Assembly (NCBI GenBank): GCA_937895955.1
Contig: CALAZI010000197.1
Coordinates: 10,109-74,108 of the forward strand
From: an uncultured Alphaproteobacteria bacterium
GTDB lineage: Bacteria; Pseudomonadota; Alphaproteobacteria; Caulobacterales; Parvularculaceae
Length of the DNA: 64,000 nucleotides
Direction of reading: 5' to 3'
Position 1 is the first letter of the stretch; the number at the start of each line of letters is the position of its first letter. Position numbers and translations under genes: made by a program. Positions 43,001 to 52,091 of this stretch are shown here, piece by piece. The notes under the pieces were generated by a model. That model worked only from the letters and a program-made list of their open reading frames with translations, was not told where the DNA came from and ran no database searches.

Positions 43001-45191
43001 CGATGGGTCAGTCCCGGGCGCGTTGTGGTTAGTCATAGTTGATCTCGTCTTGTCTCATTCATCCCTGAATGAAACGATGCTGCAAGATCTTCTCGCGTCG
43101 CCAGAAAGCCTGACGCTTGACGCTGGCCGCGCCAATCTGGACGCCGTAGATCGTATGGGCGGGGGCTTTCTGGGACGCACATGGCGGGCGGTATCAGCGG
43201 CCGACCGAGAAGTTATGGACGATTTAACGAGCCGCTTGTCTCGAAACGTCGCGCTGCACGACGTCTTCCCGCAACTTGTCTTCAATTTGTCCAAGGAGGA
43301 GTTGGGTGCGCTGCGCGAGCAGTTAGAGGCGGCGGCAACCCGGCTTGGGCCCTGGACCAAAGATAAGGTTGATTGGGCATCGCCGGAATTCATGGCGTCT
43401 CACGCACTCCGACTTGCCTCGCGCGACAACTATGAGCGTGTCAAACAAACAGACGCTGAGGGGGAGGAACGCGAAGGATGGGCCTATCGATGGCCGCCCG
43501 GACAGAAAAAATGGTTGGAAGAGGGGGCGGCGACGTCAAATGCGGAGCACCTGGCTTTCACTCGGTCGTTAGCGGTCCGAACTGCAATGGACGATGAAAA
43601 GAACTCTGCAAATGGCAGTTCGACAGATGCGGAAGCGATCCTGGATGAAACAGCCTCCGCTGTCCCGAAAGAAAACGAGGAAGCATCATACGATCCAAAT
43701 GATCCTTGGCTTGCGCGTGTTTCAGCGGCAGCGTTTCTTGCCCGCTTCGCTTCGCCAGAAGCGCTGGCGCGGCGCCGATCAGACATCATGTCGATTTTCG
43801 ATCAGGCGCTCCTGCCTCAAGATCGGTCAAGAGCCTTGCCGCGCGGTGACGTCATGTTCGACGTTCAAGCCATGGCTATTGCAGGGCGTCTTTATCTTGC
43901 GGCCGCCTCCGGGGAAGAATCAGATACGGAAAACCTCCTGCAATCCGTGGCGGCCTTTCCGGCAAGCGCCGCACCGGCGTTCCTGCGACATCGCAGCGCT
44001 GTCGACAGAATCGACGAAAAGCTCTTGATCTCGCTATCCCGCGTAGCGCTACTCGCTTGCATGATCCCACGGCGAGCGCATTTTGACGAGGACGAAGCAG
44101 TTTACGCCCAACGCCGCGTTGACCTGAGTTCGCGTATTGCCAACAGGATTGATGCTGAGCGGCGATGGCGAGAAGGCGGTGTAGAGCCGGATTGGCCGAC
44201 GCCGCCGATGCGGCGGCCGCGCCGTTCGAAACGGACCCTCATGATCGGCGGAGAAAGCAACGTCGAAAGACGCGCACCACGCGAGCCGGAATGGCCAGAC
44301 TATTATTACGATGAGGGAACTGGGACGGCCTGGCTACGAATTCTCGAACATCAAGGCTCCCACGGCGTATCTACCTCGCAGGCGTTGGTACGCGCCAATC
44401 GCAATTGGCTTTTGGAGACGAACGGGCCGGGGAAGGACGGTGACGACGACGGCGATATTGAGCGCGTATGGACGCGCGGTCTGATGGATTATGCCGCCAC
44501 ACATGCTCGGTGCTGGCCGAAAGGACAGCGCCAGGAGCTTATCGTCGACGTAATCAAAGCCTTTTCCGATGAAGCTTTCATCGACGCCGCAGCGGCGTTC
44601 ATTGTGCAAAGCGATCTTCGCCTAATTGAAGGCGATGCGAAGGATCGGGCCTATTTGTTATCCATTCGACAAATGTTCTGGCCGCGCCTCAAGCAGACAA
44701 AGCATTGGCGCCGCCATTTGTGGTCGTCGAGAGACGGAATGGAGATTCACCTGAAGGAGCTCATCAGCGCATTCTACATGCGTTTGAGCTATGGCTTTGG
44801 GGATGGTCAGTCCTACACAAAGGGGATATCGGGATCGGAGTTAACGCCGTTTTTGCCGCTGCTGTCGGAAATTGCCAGCGAGGCGCCCAGCTGCCCGACG
44901 ATCGCCTATTTTCTTCTCGATTTGCTTGAAAAAATTGACCCGCGGAACGCGGAACCATTTCTTGTGGGCCCTGCGGCGCGCTGGGCGGCGAGCGCAACGG
45001 GACGTTTCTGGGGAGAGCTTGGCGTCGGCGCGCGGGTATGTGCGATTGCCCAAAAGGCGGAGACTTTTTCGTCTGAGCGAATATGGTCTTCAATCTCGGA
45101 CGCAATCGTAGAAAGCGGTGTACCCGCAGGGGAAGAACTGAGAAGGCGCATTGTGAGCGCTGATACAGGTATCCGGAGAGGCGGACACTGA
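40038..45191 (+). CDS. giant nuclease-NTPase protein A (Avs/STAND-like)
   Basis: A 1717-residue protein. Residues 18-90 look like a PD-(D/E)xK nuclease: Glu23 in QFEAKV, Asp63-Asp64 in HPLDDVIV, and Glu80-x-Gln82-x-Lys84 in LEVQVKR. This resembles Mrr/Cap4-type effector domains. Residues 305-470 form a P-loop NTPase: Walker A GPSGAGKS at 317-324, Walker B LCIDGLD at 381-387, then VTVLFTAQPGW and a NPLKLRLL segment like the GxP motif of STAND proteins. The remaining 1200 residues seem to be helical repeats, the usual sensor part of such proteins. ATG 40038 is the only possible early start; an in-frame stop lies at 40008. The gene abuts gene B at a CTGA overlap. Antiviral function is inferred. 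Confidence 0.82.
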   Translation: MSAKLNVEDPSPRATGPAGGQFEAKVAAHYALALLATTEPLGLPGTIADRIEFQRGGQGHPLDDVIVKGVTPQGERRCLEVQVKRSIAFTQKDANFASIVDGIVRARKIEPNRRFAVAIERTTGAIESGVQEALELSQQTIDAASFLRLLETPGRGNKDMRAFVAAFKTHLAAQGVTGDNVLHDALRSFSVLTFDYARPNSIAEHHDRMRARQLASEKIGGDPYDALFGLVLRADAIGGELNRNELVRKLNDLGVNIGYAPALAGARRHIQELSRRALDDIGLTVSGHRLVREKPRRELEALLLAAEAHGGVVEISGPSGAGKSGLLRIAIEAREAVSRIMVLAPDRTPAGGWPAMRAQFGIEATAEELLSDLACDGGGYLCIDGLDRFRDSAQRKTVIDMLRAALHCPGVTVLFTAQPGWEEEGALWIGEELFTQMSTRGRMRVEGLYDEEAEALAKAAPQLASLLRPDHPAKALARNPLKLRLLVSARLDTAEAVSEAALAKDWLAAGAGIGERTKGEIHSRKRVLHAVSNGLIDNAGLVDVSGQDAQAVAELIADEVLVEIHSDRVRFRHDLFTDWAVACVLVDDPDAINRLALDAPPPFWMARGFELACRMVAESDDYEAWRGLLELLETKGVAPGWAGFALLALVRSERADTLLVRFGALLLEDHGRRAARLIRRFVASHTQSATPLFKEVLPEGIAAPEGMTIPSGPEWMRMIVWCLQRFDHLGAKALSAAVDLFRNWLALAAFGEKTVTPVLLDRYADILIADMEHRDRPLPRYGDPLPDIKYAVSGDALETARLHLALWAASSPQAAARYLNAVKESKRPEEAMSQILEFPGKLPGAAPEEFAGAILGALDDADEEDEHYSRRPGRRRSYALSRIDRPFVLGRCGIGVFTEILQAAPGAGVTFVRTLTEHACSSELGDPDFSVQLLEKTRRINSLFSYGWSRGRGPSAMLTKALSALEHWAHRRLDDGETLEAVISDILGDGSVPGALWLVIVDLVLSHSSLNETMLQDLLASPESLTLDAGRANLDAVDRMGGGFLGRTWRAVSAADREVMDDLTSRLSRNVALHDVFPQLVFNLSKEELGALREQLEAAATRLGPWTKDKVDWASPEFMASHALRLASRDNYERVKQTDAEGEEREGWAYRWPPGQKKWLEEGAATSNAEHLAFTRSLAVRTAMDDEKNSANGSSTDAEAILDETASAVPKENEEASYDPNDPWLARVSAAAFLARFASPEALARRRSDIMSIFDQALLPQDRSRALPRGDVMFDVQAMAIAGRLYLAAASGEESDTENLLQSVAAFPASAAPAFLRHRSAVDRIDEKLLISLSRVALLACMIPRRAHFDEDEAVYAQRRVDLSSRIANRIDAERRWREGGVEPDWPTPPMRRPRRSKRTLMIGGESNVERRAPREPEWPDYYYDEGTGTAWLRILEHQGSHGVSTSQALVRANRNWLLETNGPGKDGDDDGDIERVWTRGLMDYAATHARCWPKGQRQELIVDVIKAFSDEAFIDAAAAFIVQSDLRLIEGDAKDRAYLLSIRQMFWPRLKQTKHWRRHLWSSRDGMEIHLKELISAFYMRLSYGFGDGQSYTKGISGSELTPFLPLLSEIASEAPSCPTIAYFLLDLLEKIDPRNAEPFLVGPAARWAASATGRFWGELGVGARVCAIAQKAETFSSERIWSSISDAIVESGVPAGEELRRRIVSADTGIRRGGH

Positions 45192-48100
45192 CAAATTCAA
45201 TCCCCCCCGGCGGTCAGGCCGCCCTTACCGGATTTCTCTTCCAGATTACGCGAACCCTCTCCCAAGCGCTGGAACATAGCGTCGCCATCCGGGCTGGAAA
45301 TATGACGGACGGGAACGCCACGCTAATTCTGGAGCCGCCAAGCGGCGGCGATGCGCGGTTTGAAACGGCGCAAACCGCTTATGTCGAACAACACAAATCT
45401 CGCTCCACGCAAATCCGATGGAACGCAACCGAAATCATTAGTCAGGTTCTGCCCGACCTCTGGGCCGCCGAGAACGACCTTCGGCACAAATCAGGTGTGC
45501 GCTATGCATTCGTGACCGACGGCCGCGGCCCGACAGACCCTTTCCTTGATTTTCTAAAGGCGTGTGGAGCGGTCAGCCAACCAGATGACCTCTCCGATGA
45601 GCCGGACGCTATGGTGCAAGCGTTTAGCACGCAGCTCAGCCATCGCGCCCTTTTTGATCGCATCGCGACAAGGCTCGGCGTAGGACCAGAACAACGTCAG
45701 CGCCTTCACTTTGTCTTGCGGAACCTGGAGATTGTCGCCCGCGCCAGCCGCGTGCGCGCCGAGGCGACGATTGACGGCTTTCTCCGCGATCTGATCGAAG
45801 ACGTCAGTGAGATTGCGAGCAAGCGCTACGAACTCATCGGAAGGCTCTTTCGGCTCGGTTCGGAAGGCGGCGTCATCTCCACAGTGGCCCTGCTTGAAGA
45901 GTGCCGCCTGCCTATCGAACGAATGTCAGTCGGTGTCGCGGCGCAAGCGCGGTGTTCCGAAAAACTGACGAAGACCCTCAGTCGGATGGGGTATGACCGT
46001 AGCGCCGATGTCCGAAAGGCGCCGCCGCCGCTTCCCGAAACCGGCGTCATCCTCCTGAAAGGCGAGAGCGGCGCAGGGAAATCCTGGCTAGTTGCACGGT
46101 GGGCGGATGAATTGCGTAATCGCGGCTTGTCCGCTGTTGTCCTGCGCAACCTCGCTAGCACGGACGAGATCTCCGCGGCACTCAACCAGGTGATCTGGAT
46201 ACCCGCAAGGTTTGAACGTCCTGCCGACATTCACACAATCGCCGCGCGAATTCGGGATGCTTACTCCCCTGAAGTCGCATACTGGCTCACGATTTTTCTG
46301 GACGATCCGGAAGCCGCCTGTCTCGAACCACTCGCGCGTCTGGAACTCGCTTCAACCGGAATAAGGATTGTCATCGCCTCCACACGTATTGATGAAGAAC
46401 GGATCCGCCGGTCTTTCGGGTCAGTTTCGGCGATCCAGACCCCGCTCTTCACTTTGGATGAAGTGAAATCCCTCCTTGTGACGTCCGGCCCCTTAAGCGA
46501 AACCGGGTGGCGCGCTCTGCCTTCGGACATGATGCGTTTGATGCGGCGGCCCATGACCGCCTTTCTCTATCGCGAGACCGCCCGGCGCCAGACTTTCGAG
46601 CCGCGCACCGAATATGACCTCATGGAAGCCTATTGGCGATCCTTGCTTAACCGACCGGCACTTCACCCTGGCGATCCGCACTATCTGGACGGCCTCATTC
46701 TCGCCTTGCCGGGCGATCCGAAGCTTTATCCCTGGCCCTTCACGCTCGTACATCAACGCATCCCGGAAGACGCCGTTCGCACACGACTCACGACAGCCGG
46801 CGTACTGCAGGCAGGCTCAAGCGGATGGTTCATGGAGCATGACCGTGTGCTCAACTGGGCTGTGGCGCAAGCACTGTTCAAGACCGAACATGGCGGTCCG
46901 GCGCCGATCGAAACGGTGGCGGAGCGATTTGCCAAGCTGCGCAACCATGACGCCGCTTCCGGAACTGTGAGCTGGCGTCTCGGCTACCTCCTCATGGATC
47001 TCTTCGCCATCGCCCTTAAAACATGTTCGCATGCAGACGCGCTGGCTTTATTGCGCATCATGGCCGAGGATCGTCGCCAGCATGACGTAGATACGTCATT
47101 CTACACCTCCCTCCTGCCGACTCTTGGCGCAGCGGCGCTGCCATTTTATGAGACCGTTCTTGAGGAGAGGACAGAAAGGGAGCGGCCCCTCCCCTTTGAA
47201 CTGGCCGAAGGTCTCATCGCTATCAGCCAATCCGAACCGGAGGCCGTCACTCAATTGTGCGGCCGCCTCTTGTCTTCCGAAAAGGACGATGCGGTTCTGA
47301 CCGCACTCCGGGTCGGCGTGAAATTTCCCCTCACGGAGCATCTGGGGCTGGTCTGGCGGCGCCATGCCGAGATCGCCAGCGACCGCGCCAGCGGCGCAGG
47401 AAGATTTCATGATCTGGAGACAAGCGGCAAAGCCTTTGACCGCGCCGTCGCGCCACGCCCGGATTTTCTCGCCACCCTACTCGGGACGACTCTATCCGAT
47501 GATGAGCTCGTCGCGGCTCTGTGGCGGCTGGTCAATATTCCTCATCATCAAGGCGAGCCCATATGGTCCAAGCATAAAGCGACGGTGTTTGCACGTCTGC
47601 CGCATGAAGGCCGTCTTCTCGCGGTCTTGGCGGACGTCTTTGATGACGCGCTATCGCTCGATCGCGCCGCCGCCCTGCTCGAACAAAGCCGCGACGATTG
47701 GGCCCATCCTTATCACTTGGGCGCACAAGCTCGCCGCAATCCGGAAGCCGCCTTTGATCTGTTAGGCCGCCTCGGCCTCAGACAGGTCGAACCGGCATCG
47801 AACTGGTGGCTCGATGATCTTCTCGACGCGACGGGAGATGAAGGCCAAGCCCGACTCGTAAAGCTCGCCGAAAAGGAGGAAAACGGCAGCTGGAATCTCA
47901 ACAGATGTTTTCAGCACGCGCCGCATCTGGCGAACGAGGCGACACTGAGCTTTATAGCACGTGACACGCTGGCACGCCTCAATGCGCTTCGCGCCGATCG
48001 CTCCCGCAATTCGCGCCCGATGATGGATGCGCTCAACCTGTTCGCAGGCGCCGATCCGGACGCGCTGCAACACGCGCTCACGAATATCGATGCGGACTGT

Positions 48101-49720
48101 CTATTCGACCATCTCGCTTATTTCCTGAGCGGCGAAGACGAGACGGCTTGGCCCCATTTTCGCCATGACGTCGACAACGCCGTGCTCACAGCATTCGCAG
48201 CCGGGCCGGACATCTTCGCCGGCTTCGTCGCCTCCTTGCTCGATGTCGCCGAACCGCGCAATTCATGGGATATGTTGCAAGCCGCATCCCTTGTGAAGGA
48301 TGACCGTCTTGGCGAGGCCGTCGTCAGAATAGCGGATCAATGGAGCAATGAAAGCGGGCCCCTTGGTATCGTCGCTATCCCGCTTGTCGCGCAAGGGCGC
48401 TTTCGAGAACTCTTCTCTTTGCTGATGAACGCCGACCAAGTGTCCTGGATCGCTGAGGGCGTCATCCTGCCCGACCATTTGGCGGACTGTGCGGATCAGA
48501 TTGACGAGAGGGAGCGCCAGCAGGTTTTAGACGAATTGGATCATGCCAGCGACGATGAACGTCGCAGGCGCATGATCGGCCTGATTGATCTCCTCAGGAT
48601 CAAGGAAGGGGAAGGCCGACTCCGCGCCATTATGAGCGATGAGCTGACGGACGATTCGATGCGCCTCGCCGCAGCCAAAAGTCTCCTTGCTCTCGGCAGC
48701 GATCAATCCGGCCTCGGGACACTGGCCGGCTCCGTCCTGAAATCTACCGAAAAGAACAAACCTCTTTTCGAAGCGGCGGCAGATCTATGCCTCAGATTGG
48801 ACGATCGAGAGGCGAAGGACGTCGTCAGACAATATTTCAGGACCAAGACTGAAGGTTCATTCAGCAGCACAGAAAGCCAGCTCCTCGGTTGGCTGATCAA
48901 TGACGTCGATTTGAATACGCTTGAAGATATTCTCGCGGAAAACTCGACGCGCTTCGTCCAGGAGGAACTGCAGAGCGTCACTCGCAACGCCAAAGCCAAG
49001 CAGGGAGATGAGAGCGTCGCCGCGGAACTTGAAGACCTAGCGCTATCGCCGGCGCGAGGTTTTTTCGGTCGCGATAAACCTGCTTACGCTTTACGCTCTC
49101 TCGCCCAGCTTAAACCGGACACCGCCTTCGACATCGCTGCGAACCGGTATTTTTTTCAGCCTACGGCGGATAACGCGGAGCGTTTGTGGTCGCTGAACCC
49201 GGAACGGGCGCTAGATCTTCTATTTGACCAGACTGAAATCGAGACGAAGCCAAGCATCGTTCGCATGATCGGACGAAAACTGAACCTCAATTCTCCGAAC
49301 CAGGACGGGCTGATAGAAAAAGTCTGCAAGAGATGCCTCGACAATGATCCGGAAACAACACGCCTCGCCGTCGCCATTCTCGCCTGGCTTGAAGGTGAGC
49401 AGATTGAGAGAACGATCAAAATTCTGACGAAAAATGCCGACCGCAAGACGGCGCATGACGCCCAACAAGCGCTCCGGGAGTTTCGCCGCCGCTCAGCGGG
49501 CCGGCGAAGCCGTGAGGCGCTGGAACGCTCCGACCGGCCGCTCGTATTTCTGCACCTCAATCGAATCATCGATGGTGGAGACTGGAAGCTCGCCGAGCTT
49601 GGTGAAAAAACGACTCTCGGGCTGCCGGATTCCCCAATCTTCGGATCACTCCATGCTGAAGGCTATGTCCGTCGCCTCCTCCGAAAAGCGCGCGAGGCGG
49701 AGCGAAGGAAGAAGGACTAA
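45188..49720 (+). CDS. giant nuclease-NTPase protein B, probable CTG start
   Basis: A 1510-residue protein if started at CTG 45188, or 1472 from ATG 45302. CTG is preferred: GGAGAGG lies six bases upstream at 45175-45181, CTGA overlaps the stop of gene A, and the added 38 residues read GGQAALTGFLFQI, like the N-terminus of Cap4/DUF4297-type nucleases. Asp55 in SGGDA and Gln68-x-Lys70 in VEQHKSR complete a PD-(D/E)xK pattern, and ATEIISQVLPDLWAA follows. A P-loop NTPase has Walker A GESGAGKS at 292-299 and a hydrophobic Walker B ending Asp372-Asp373. The rest is a long helical region. The operon with gene A suggests a two-component defence system. Confidence 0.78.
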   Translation: MTNSIPPGGQAALTGFLFQITRTLSQALEHSVAIRAGNMTDGNATLILEPPSGGDARFETAQTAYVEQHKSRSTQIRWNATEIISQVLPDLWAAENDLRHKSGVRYAFVTDGRGPTDPFLDFLKACGAVSQPDDLSDEPDAMVQAFSTQLSHRALFDRIATRLGVGPEQRQRLHFVLRNLEIVARASRVRAEATIDGFLRDLIEDVSEIASKRYELIGRLFRLGSEGGVISTVALLEECRLPIERMSVGVAAQARCSEKLTKTLSRMGYDRSADVRKAPPPLPETGVILLKGESGAGKSWLVARWADELRNRGLSAVVLRNLASTDEISAALNQVIWIPARFERPADIHTIAARIRDAYSPEVAYWLTIFLDDPEAACLEPLARLELASTGIRIVIASTRIDEERIRRSFGSVSAIQTPLFTLDEVKSLLVTSGPLSETGWRALPSDMMRLMRRPMTAFLYRETARRQTFEPRTEYDLMEAYWRSLLNRPALHPGDPHYLDGLILALPGDPKLYPWPFTLVHQRIPEDAVRTRLTTAGVLQAGSSGWFMEHDRVLNWAVAQALFKTEHGGPAPIETVAERFAKLRNHDAASGTVSWRLGYLLMDLFAIALKTCSHADALALLRIMAEDRRQHDVDTSFYTSLLPTLGAAALPFYETVLEERTERERPLPFELAEGLIAISQSEPEAVTQLCGRLLSSEKDDAVLTALRVGVKFPLTEHLGLVWRRHAEIASDRASGAGRFHDLETSGKAFDRAVAPRPDFLATLLGTTLSDDELVAALWRLVNIPHHQGEPIWSKHKATVFARLPHEGRLLAVLADVFDDALSLDRAAALLEQSRDDWAHPYHLGAQARRNPEAAFDLLGRLGLRQVEPASNWWLDDLLDATGDEGQARLVKLAEKEENGSWNLNRCFQHAPHLANEATLSFIARDTLARLNALRADRSRNSRPMMDALNLFAGADPDALQHALTNIDADCLFDHLAYFLSGEDETAWPHFRHDVDNAVLTAFAAGPDIFAGFVASLLDVAEPRNSWDMLQAASLVKDDRLGEAVVRIADQWSNESGPLGIVAIPLVAQGRFRELFSLLMNADQVSWIAEGVILPDHLADCADQIDERERQQVLDELDHASDDERRRRMIGLIDLLRIKEGEGRLRAIMSDELTDDSMRLAAAKSLLALGSDQSGLGTLAGSVLKSTEKNKPLFEAAADLCLRLDDREAKDVVRQYFRTKTEGSFSSTESQLLGWLINDVDLNTLEDILAENSTRFVQEELQSVTRNAKAKQGDESVAAELEDLALSPARGFFGRDKPAYALRSLAQLKPDTAFDIAANRYFFQPTADNAERLWSLNPERALDLLFDQTEIETKPSIVRMIGRKLNLNSPNQDGLIEKVCKRCLDNDPETTRLAVAILAWLEGEQIERTIKILTKNADRKTAHDAQQALREFRRRSAGRRSREALERSDRPLVFLHLNRIIDGGDWKLAELGEKTTLGLPDSPIFGSLHAEGYVRRLLRKAREAERRKKD

Positions 49721-49790
49721 GGGGTCCCCGAGCGCCAAGGATCGATCCCACTTTGAGTTACATCTTTCTCTTGGGCTGCAGATCTAACGA

Positions 49791-49891
49791 GCCCGCTTTC
49801 GCGCCCATATTCGGAGGCCTTAAGACCGCCCGCTTTCACCGAAAGTGCGATGTTGTTGGCATTGGCGCAGGTTTGCGCAATGCCCGCTTTC
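49791..49891. repeat. three GCCCGCTTTC repeats upstream of traG
   Basis: GCCCGCTTTC occurs at 49791-49800, 49828-49837 and 49882-49891. The middle copy overlaps a small inverted repeat CTTTC/GAAAG at 49833-49845. They lie in the 349-base gap 49721-50069, which contains no gene I can support. A pair of ACCCCAAAT units near 49970-49990 is also present. These could be regulatory sites for the trb operon or part of an oriT. Confidence 0.55.
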
Positions 49892-50069
49892 GCTTAGCCT
49901 TCAACACTGATTTGTTGCTGAATTCCCTCTCTTTTCGTCGTCTTTGCCGCATCGCGCTCCGCCCCAATTCACCCCAAATAACCCCAAATTTCCTCCAGTG
50001 ACTTTCGGCGCTCCGTGAGCCGATCATCGACTTTGGAACGAGCGATCATTCGCGAGGCTGAAGTCGATC

Positions 50070-52091
50070 ATGACCCCGACCCGAATCCTTATCGGACAGG
50101 CCTTCGTCGTGATGGCGATCATTGCGGCGGCGCTTCAGGCGGCGACGCAATATGTCGCCGCGGCGTTCGGCTACGATCGAGCGCTCGGTGCTCCGTGGTC
50201 GGAGTTAGGCGAGACGCCGGTCTATTATCCATGGCGCCTTTTTGAATGGTGGTACGCCTATGAGGCCTATGCGCCGGACATCTTCATGGCTGGCGGGGCG
50301 ATCGCCGCCGCCGGCGGCATGCTCGGCGCTGTCGCCGCGGTCGCAGGGTCTCTGTGGCGCGCGCGGCAACAGCGCAATGTCACGACCTATGGTTCGGCGC
50401 GCTGGGCGAGGGCCCGCGATATTGCGGCGTCCGGGCTGTTCCGCCCCGAGGGCATTTTCCTCGGACGCTGGCGCAATGCCTATCTCCGCCATGACGGTCC
50501 CGAACATGTCATGGCGTTCGCCCCGACGCGGTCGGGCAAGGGCGTCGGGCTCGTTATTCCGACGCTGCTCTCCTGGACGGGAAGCGCAGTCATCCACGAT
50601 ATCAAGGGCGAGAACTGGACGCTGACCTCCGGCTGGCGGTCGCGCTTCTCGCATTGCCTCCTTTTCGATCCGACCAATCCGAAGTCGGCCCGGTACAATC
50701 CGTTATTGGAAGTCCGGAAAGGCGAGGGGGAGGTTCGCGATGTCCAGAATATCGCCGACATCCTCGTCGATCCTGAAGGCTCGCTCGAGCGCCGCTCCCA
50801 CTGGGAGAAGACCGGCCACGCGCTCCTTGTCGGCGTTATTCTGCATGTCCTCTATGCCGAGGAAGAAAAGACCCTCGCGCGTGTCGCCTCGTTCCTCTCT
50901 GACCCCTCGTGGACTTTCGAAAAAACCCTCGGCCGGATGAAGGCGACCAATCACCTCGGCACGAAAGAATCGCCGATGGTCCACCCCGTGGTCGCGCAGG
51001 TCGCACGCGAGCTCCTCAACAAGTCGCAGAACGAGCGCTCGGGCGTCCTTTCAACCGCGATGAGTTTTTTCAGCCTCTATCGCGATCCGACAATCGCTAA
51101 TGTCACGAGCGCATGCGACTGGCGCATTCGCGATCTCATTGATGCCGCCCATCCCGTCTCGCTCTATCTCGTCGTCCCGCCGTCGGACATCTCGCGCACC
51201 AAGCCGCTGATCCGCCTCGTCCTCAACCAGATCGGGCGGCGCCTCACGGAAGAACTTGAAACGGCGACGACGCCCAAGCGCCACAAGCTCCTGATGATGC
51301 TCGACGAGTTCCCGGCGCTCGGGCGGCTCGATTTCTTCGAATCGGCGCTCGCCTTCATGGCCGGTTATGGCGTTCGCGCCTATCTGATCGCGCAGTCCCT
51401 GAACCAGATCGAGAAGGCCTACGGGCCGAACAATTCGATCCTCGATAATTGCCATGTGCGCGTCGCCTTCGCGGCGAATGACGAGCGCACCGCGAAACGG
51501 ATTTCCGACGCGCTCGGCACGGCGACGGAACTCCGCGCACAGCGCAACTATGCCGGCCATCGTCTCGCGCCCTGGCTCGCCCATGTCATGGTCTCGCGCC
51601 AGGAAACCGCGCGCCCGCTGCTGACTCCCGGCGAGGCGATGCAGCTTCCCGCCGATGACGCGATCGTCATGATCGCCGGGTCCCCGCCGATCCGCGCGAA
51701 GAAGCTCCAATATTACAACGACCGGAATTTCCTCGCGCGCCGCCTGCCAGCGATGACGATCGGCGAAGGACAAGCCCAATATCCCGATGCGCCGCCGTCG
51801 CGTGCCGACGACTGGACGGGGATGGTCGCGCGCGTTGATCCGCTGCTCGCACTCGATGATGAAGACGAATTCGCTGCCGCCATCGCTGACGACGAAAGCG
51901 GCTTGCAGCAGGTCCCGGCGCTCGATCCGAAACCGGCAGCGCCCGGCATCACCGCCGATCCAAACGAGGATGCGCGCGATGACGGCGGCGACTTCGCCGC
52001 GGCGCGGAAGCTGGAACGGCTCGGGTCTGACCCGGCGAAGCGCGCCGTGCTCGATCGCCATGACGGCATGCTCGACAGGGCCATGTCATGA
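50070..52091 (+). CDS. traG: TraG/VirD4-family coupling protein
   Basis: A 673-residue conjugative coupling protein, the inner-membrane ATPase that brings relaxase-DNA to the Trb channel. Two N-terminal membrane segments lie within residues 8-34 and 70-95. Walker A is APTRSGKGVG at about 151-160 and Walker B KLLMMLDEFPALG near 408-420. The C-terminal 70 residues are acidic and poorly conserved. It heads the plus-strand operon through DUF2274; its stop overlaps the CopG-like gene by ATGA. Confidence 0.95.
   Translation: MTPTRILIGQAFVVMAIIAAALQAATQYVAAAFGYDRALGAPWSELGETPVYYPWRLFEWWYAYEAYAPDIFMAGGAIAAAGGMLGAVAAVAGSLWRARQQRNVTTYGSARWARARDIAASGLFRPEGIFLGRWRNAYLRHDGPEHVMAFAPTRSGKGVGLVIPTLLSWTGSAVIHDIKGENWTLTSGWRSRFSHCLLFDPTNPKSARYNPLLEVRKGEGEVRDVQNIADILVDPEGSLERRSHWEKTGHALLVGVILHVLYAEEEKTLARVASFLSDPSWTFEKTLGRMKATNHLGTKESPMVHPVVAQVARELLNKSQNERSGVLSTAMSFFSLYRDPTIANVTSACDWRIRDLIDAAHPVSLYLVVPPSDISRTKPLIRLVLNQIGRRLTEELETATTPKRHKLLMMLDEFPALGRLDFFESALAFMAGYGVRAYLIAQSLNQIEKAYGPNNSILDNCHVRVAFAANDERTAKRISDALGTATELRAQRNYAGHRLAPWLAHVMVSRQETARPLLTPGEAMQLPADDAIVMIAGSPPIRAKKLQYYNDRNFLARRLPAMTIGEGQAQYPDAPPSRADDWTGMVARVDPLLALDDEDEFAAAIADDESGLQQVPALDPKPAAPGITADPNEDARDDGGDFAAARKLERLGSDPAKRAVLDRHDGMLDRAMS

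Noticed and set aside
45302..49720. ATG 45302 as the start of gene B
   Set aside because: It has no ribosome site and removes the GGQAALTGFLFQI part of the domain; CTG 45188 has an SD at ideal spacing and a coupled overlap. Kept as the alternative start.
51051..52061. 336-codon minus-strand frame opposite traG
   Set aside because: Shadow of traG.
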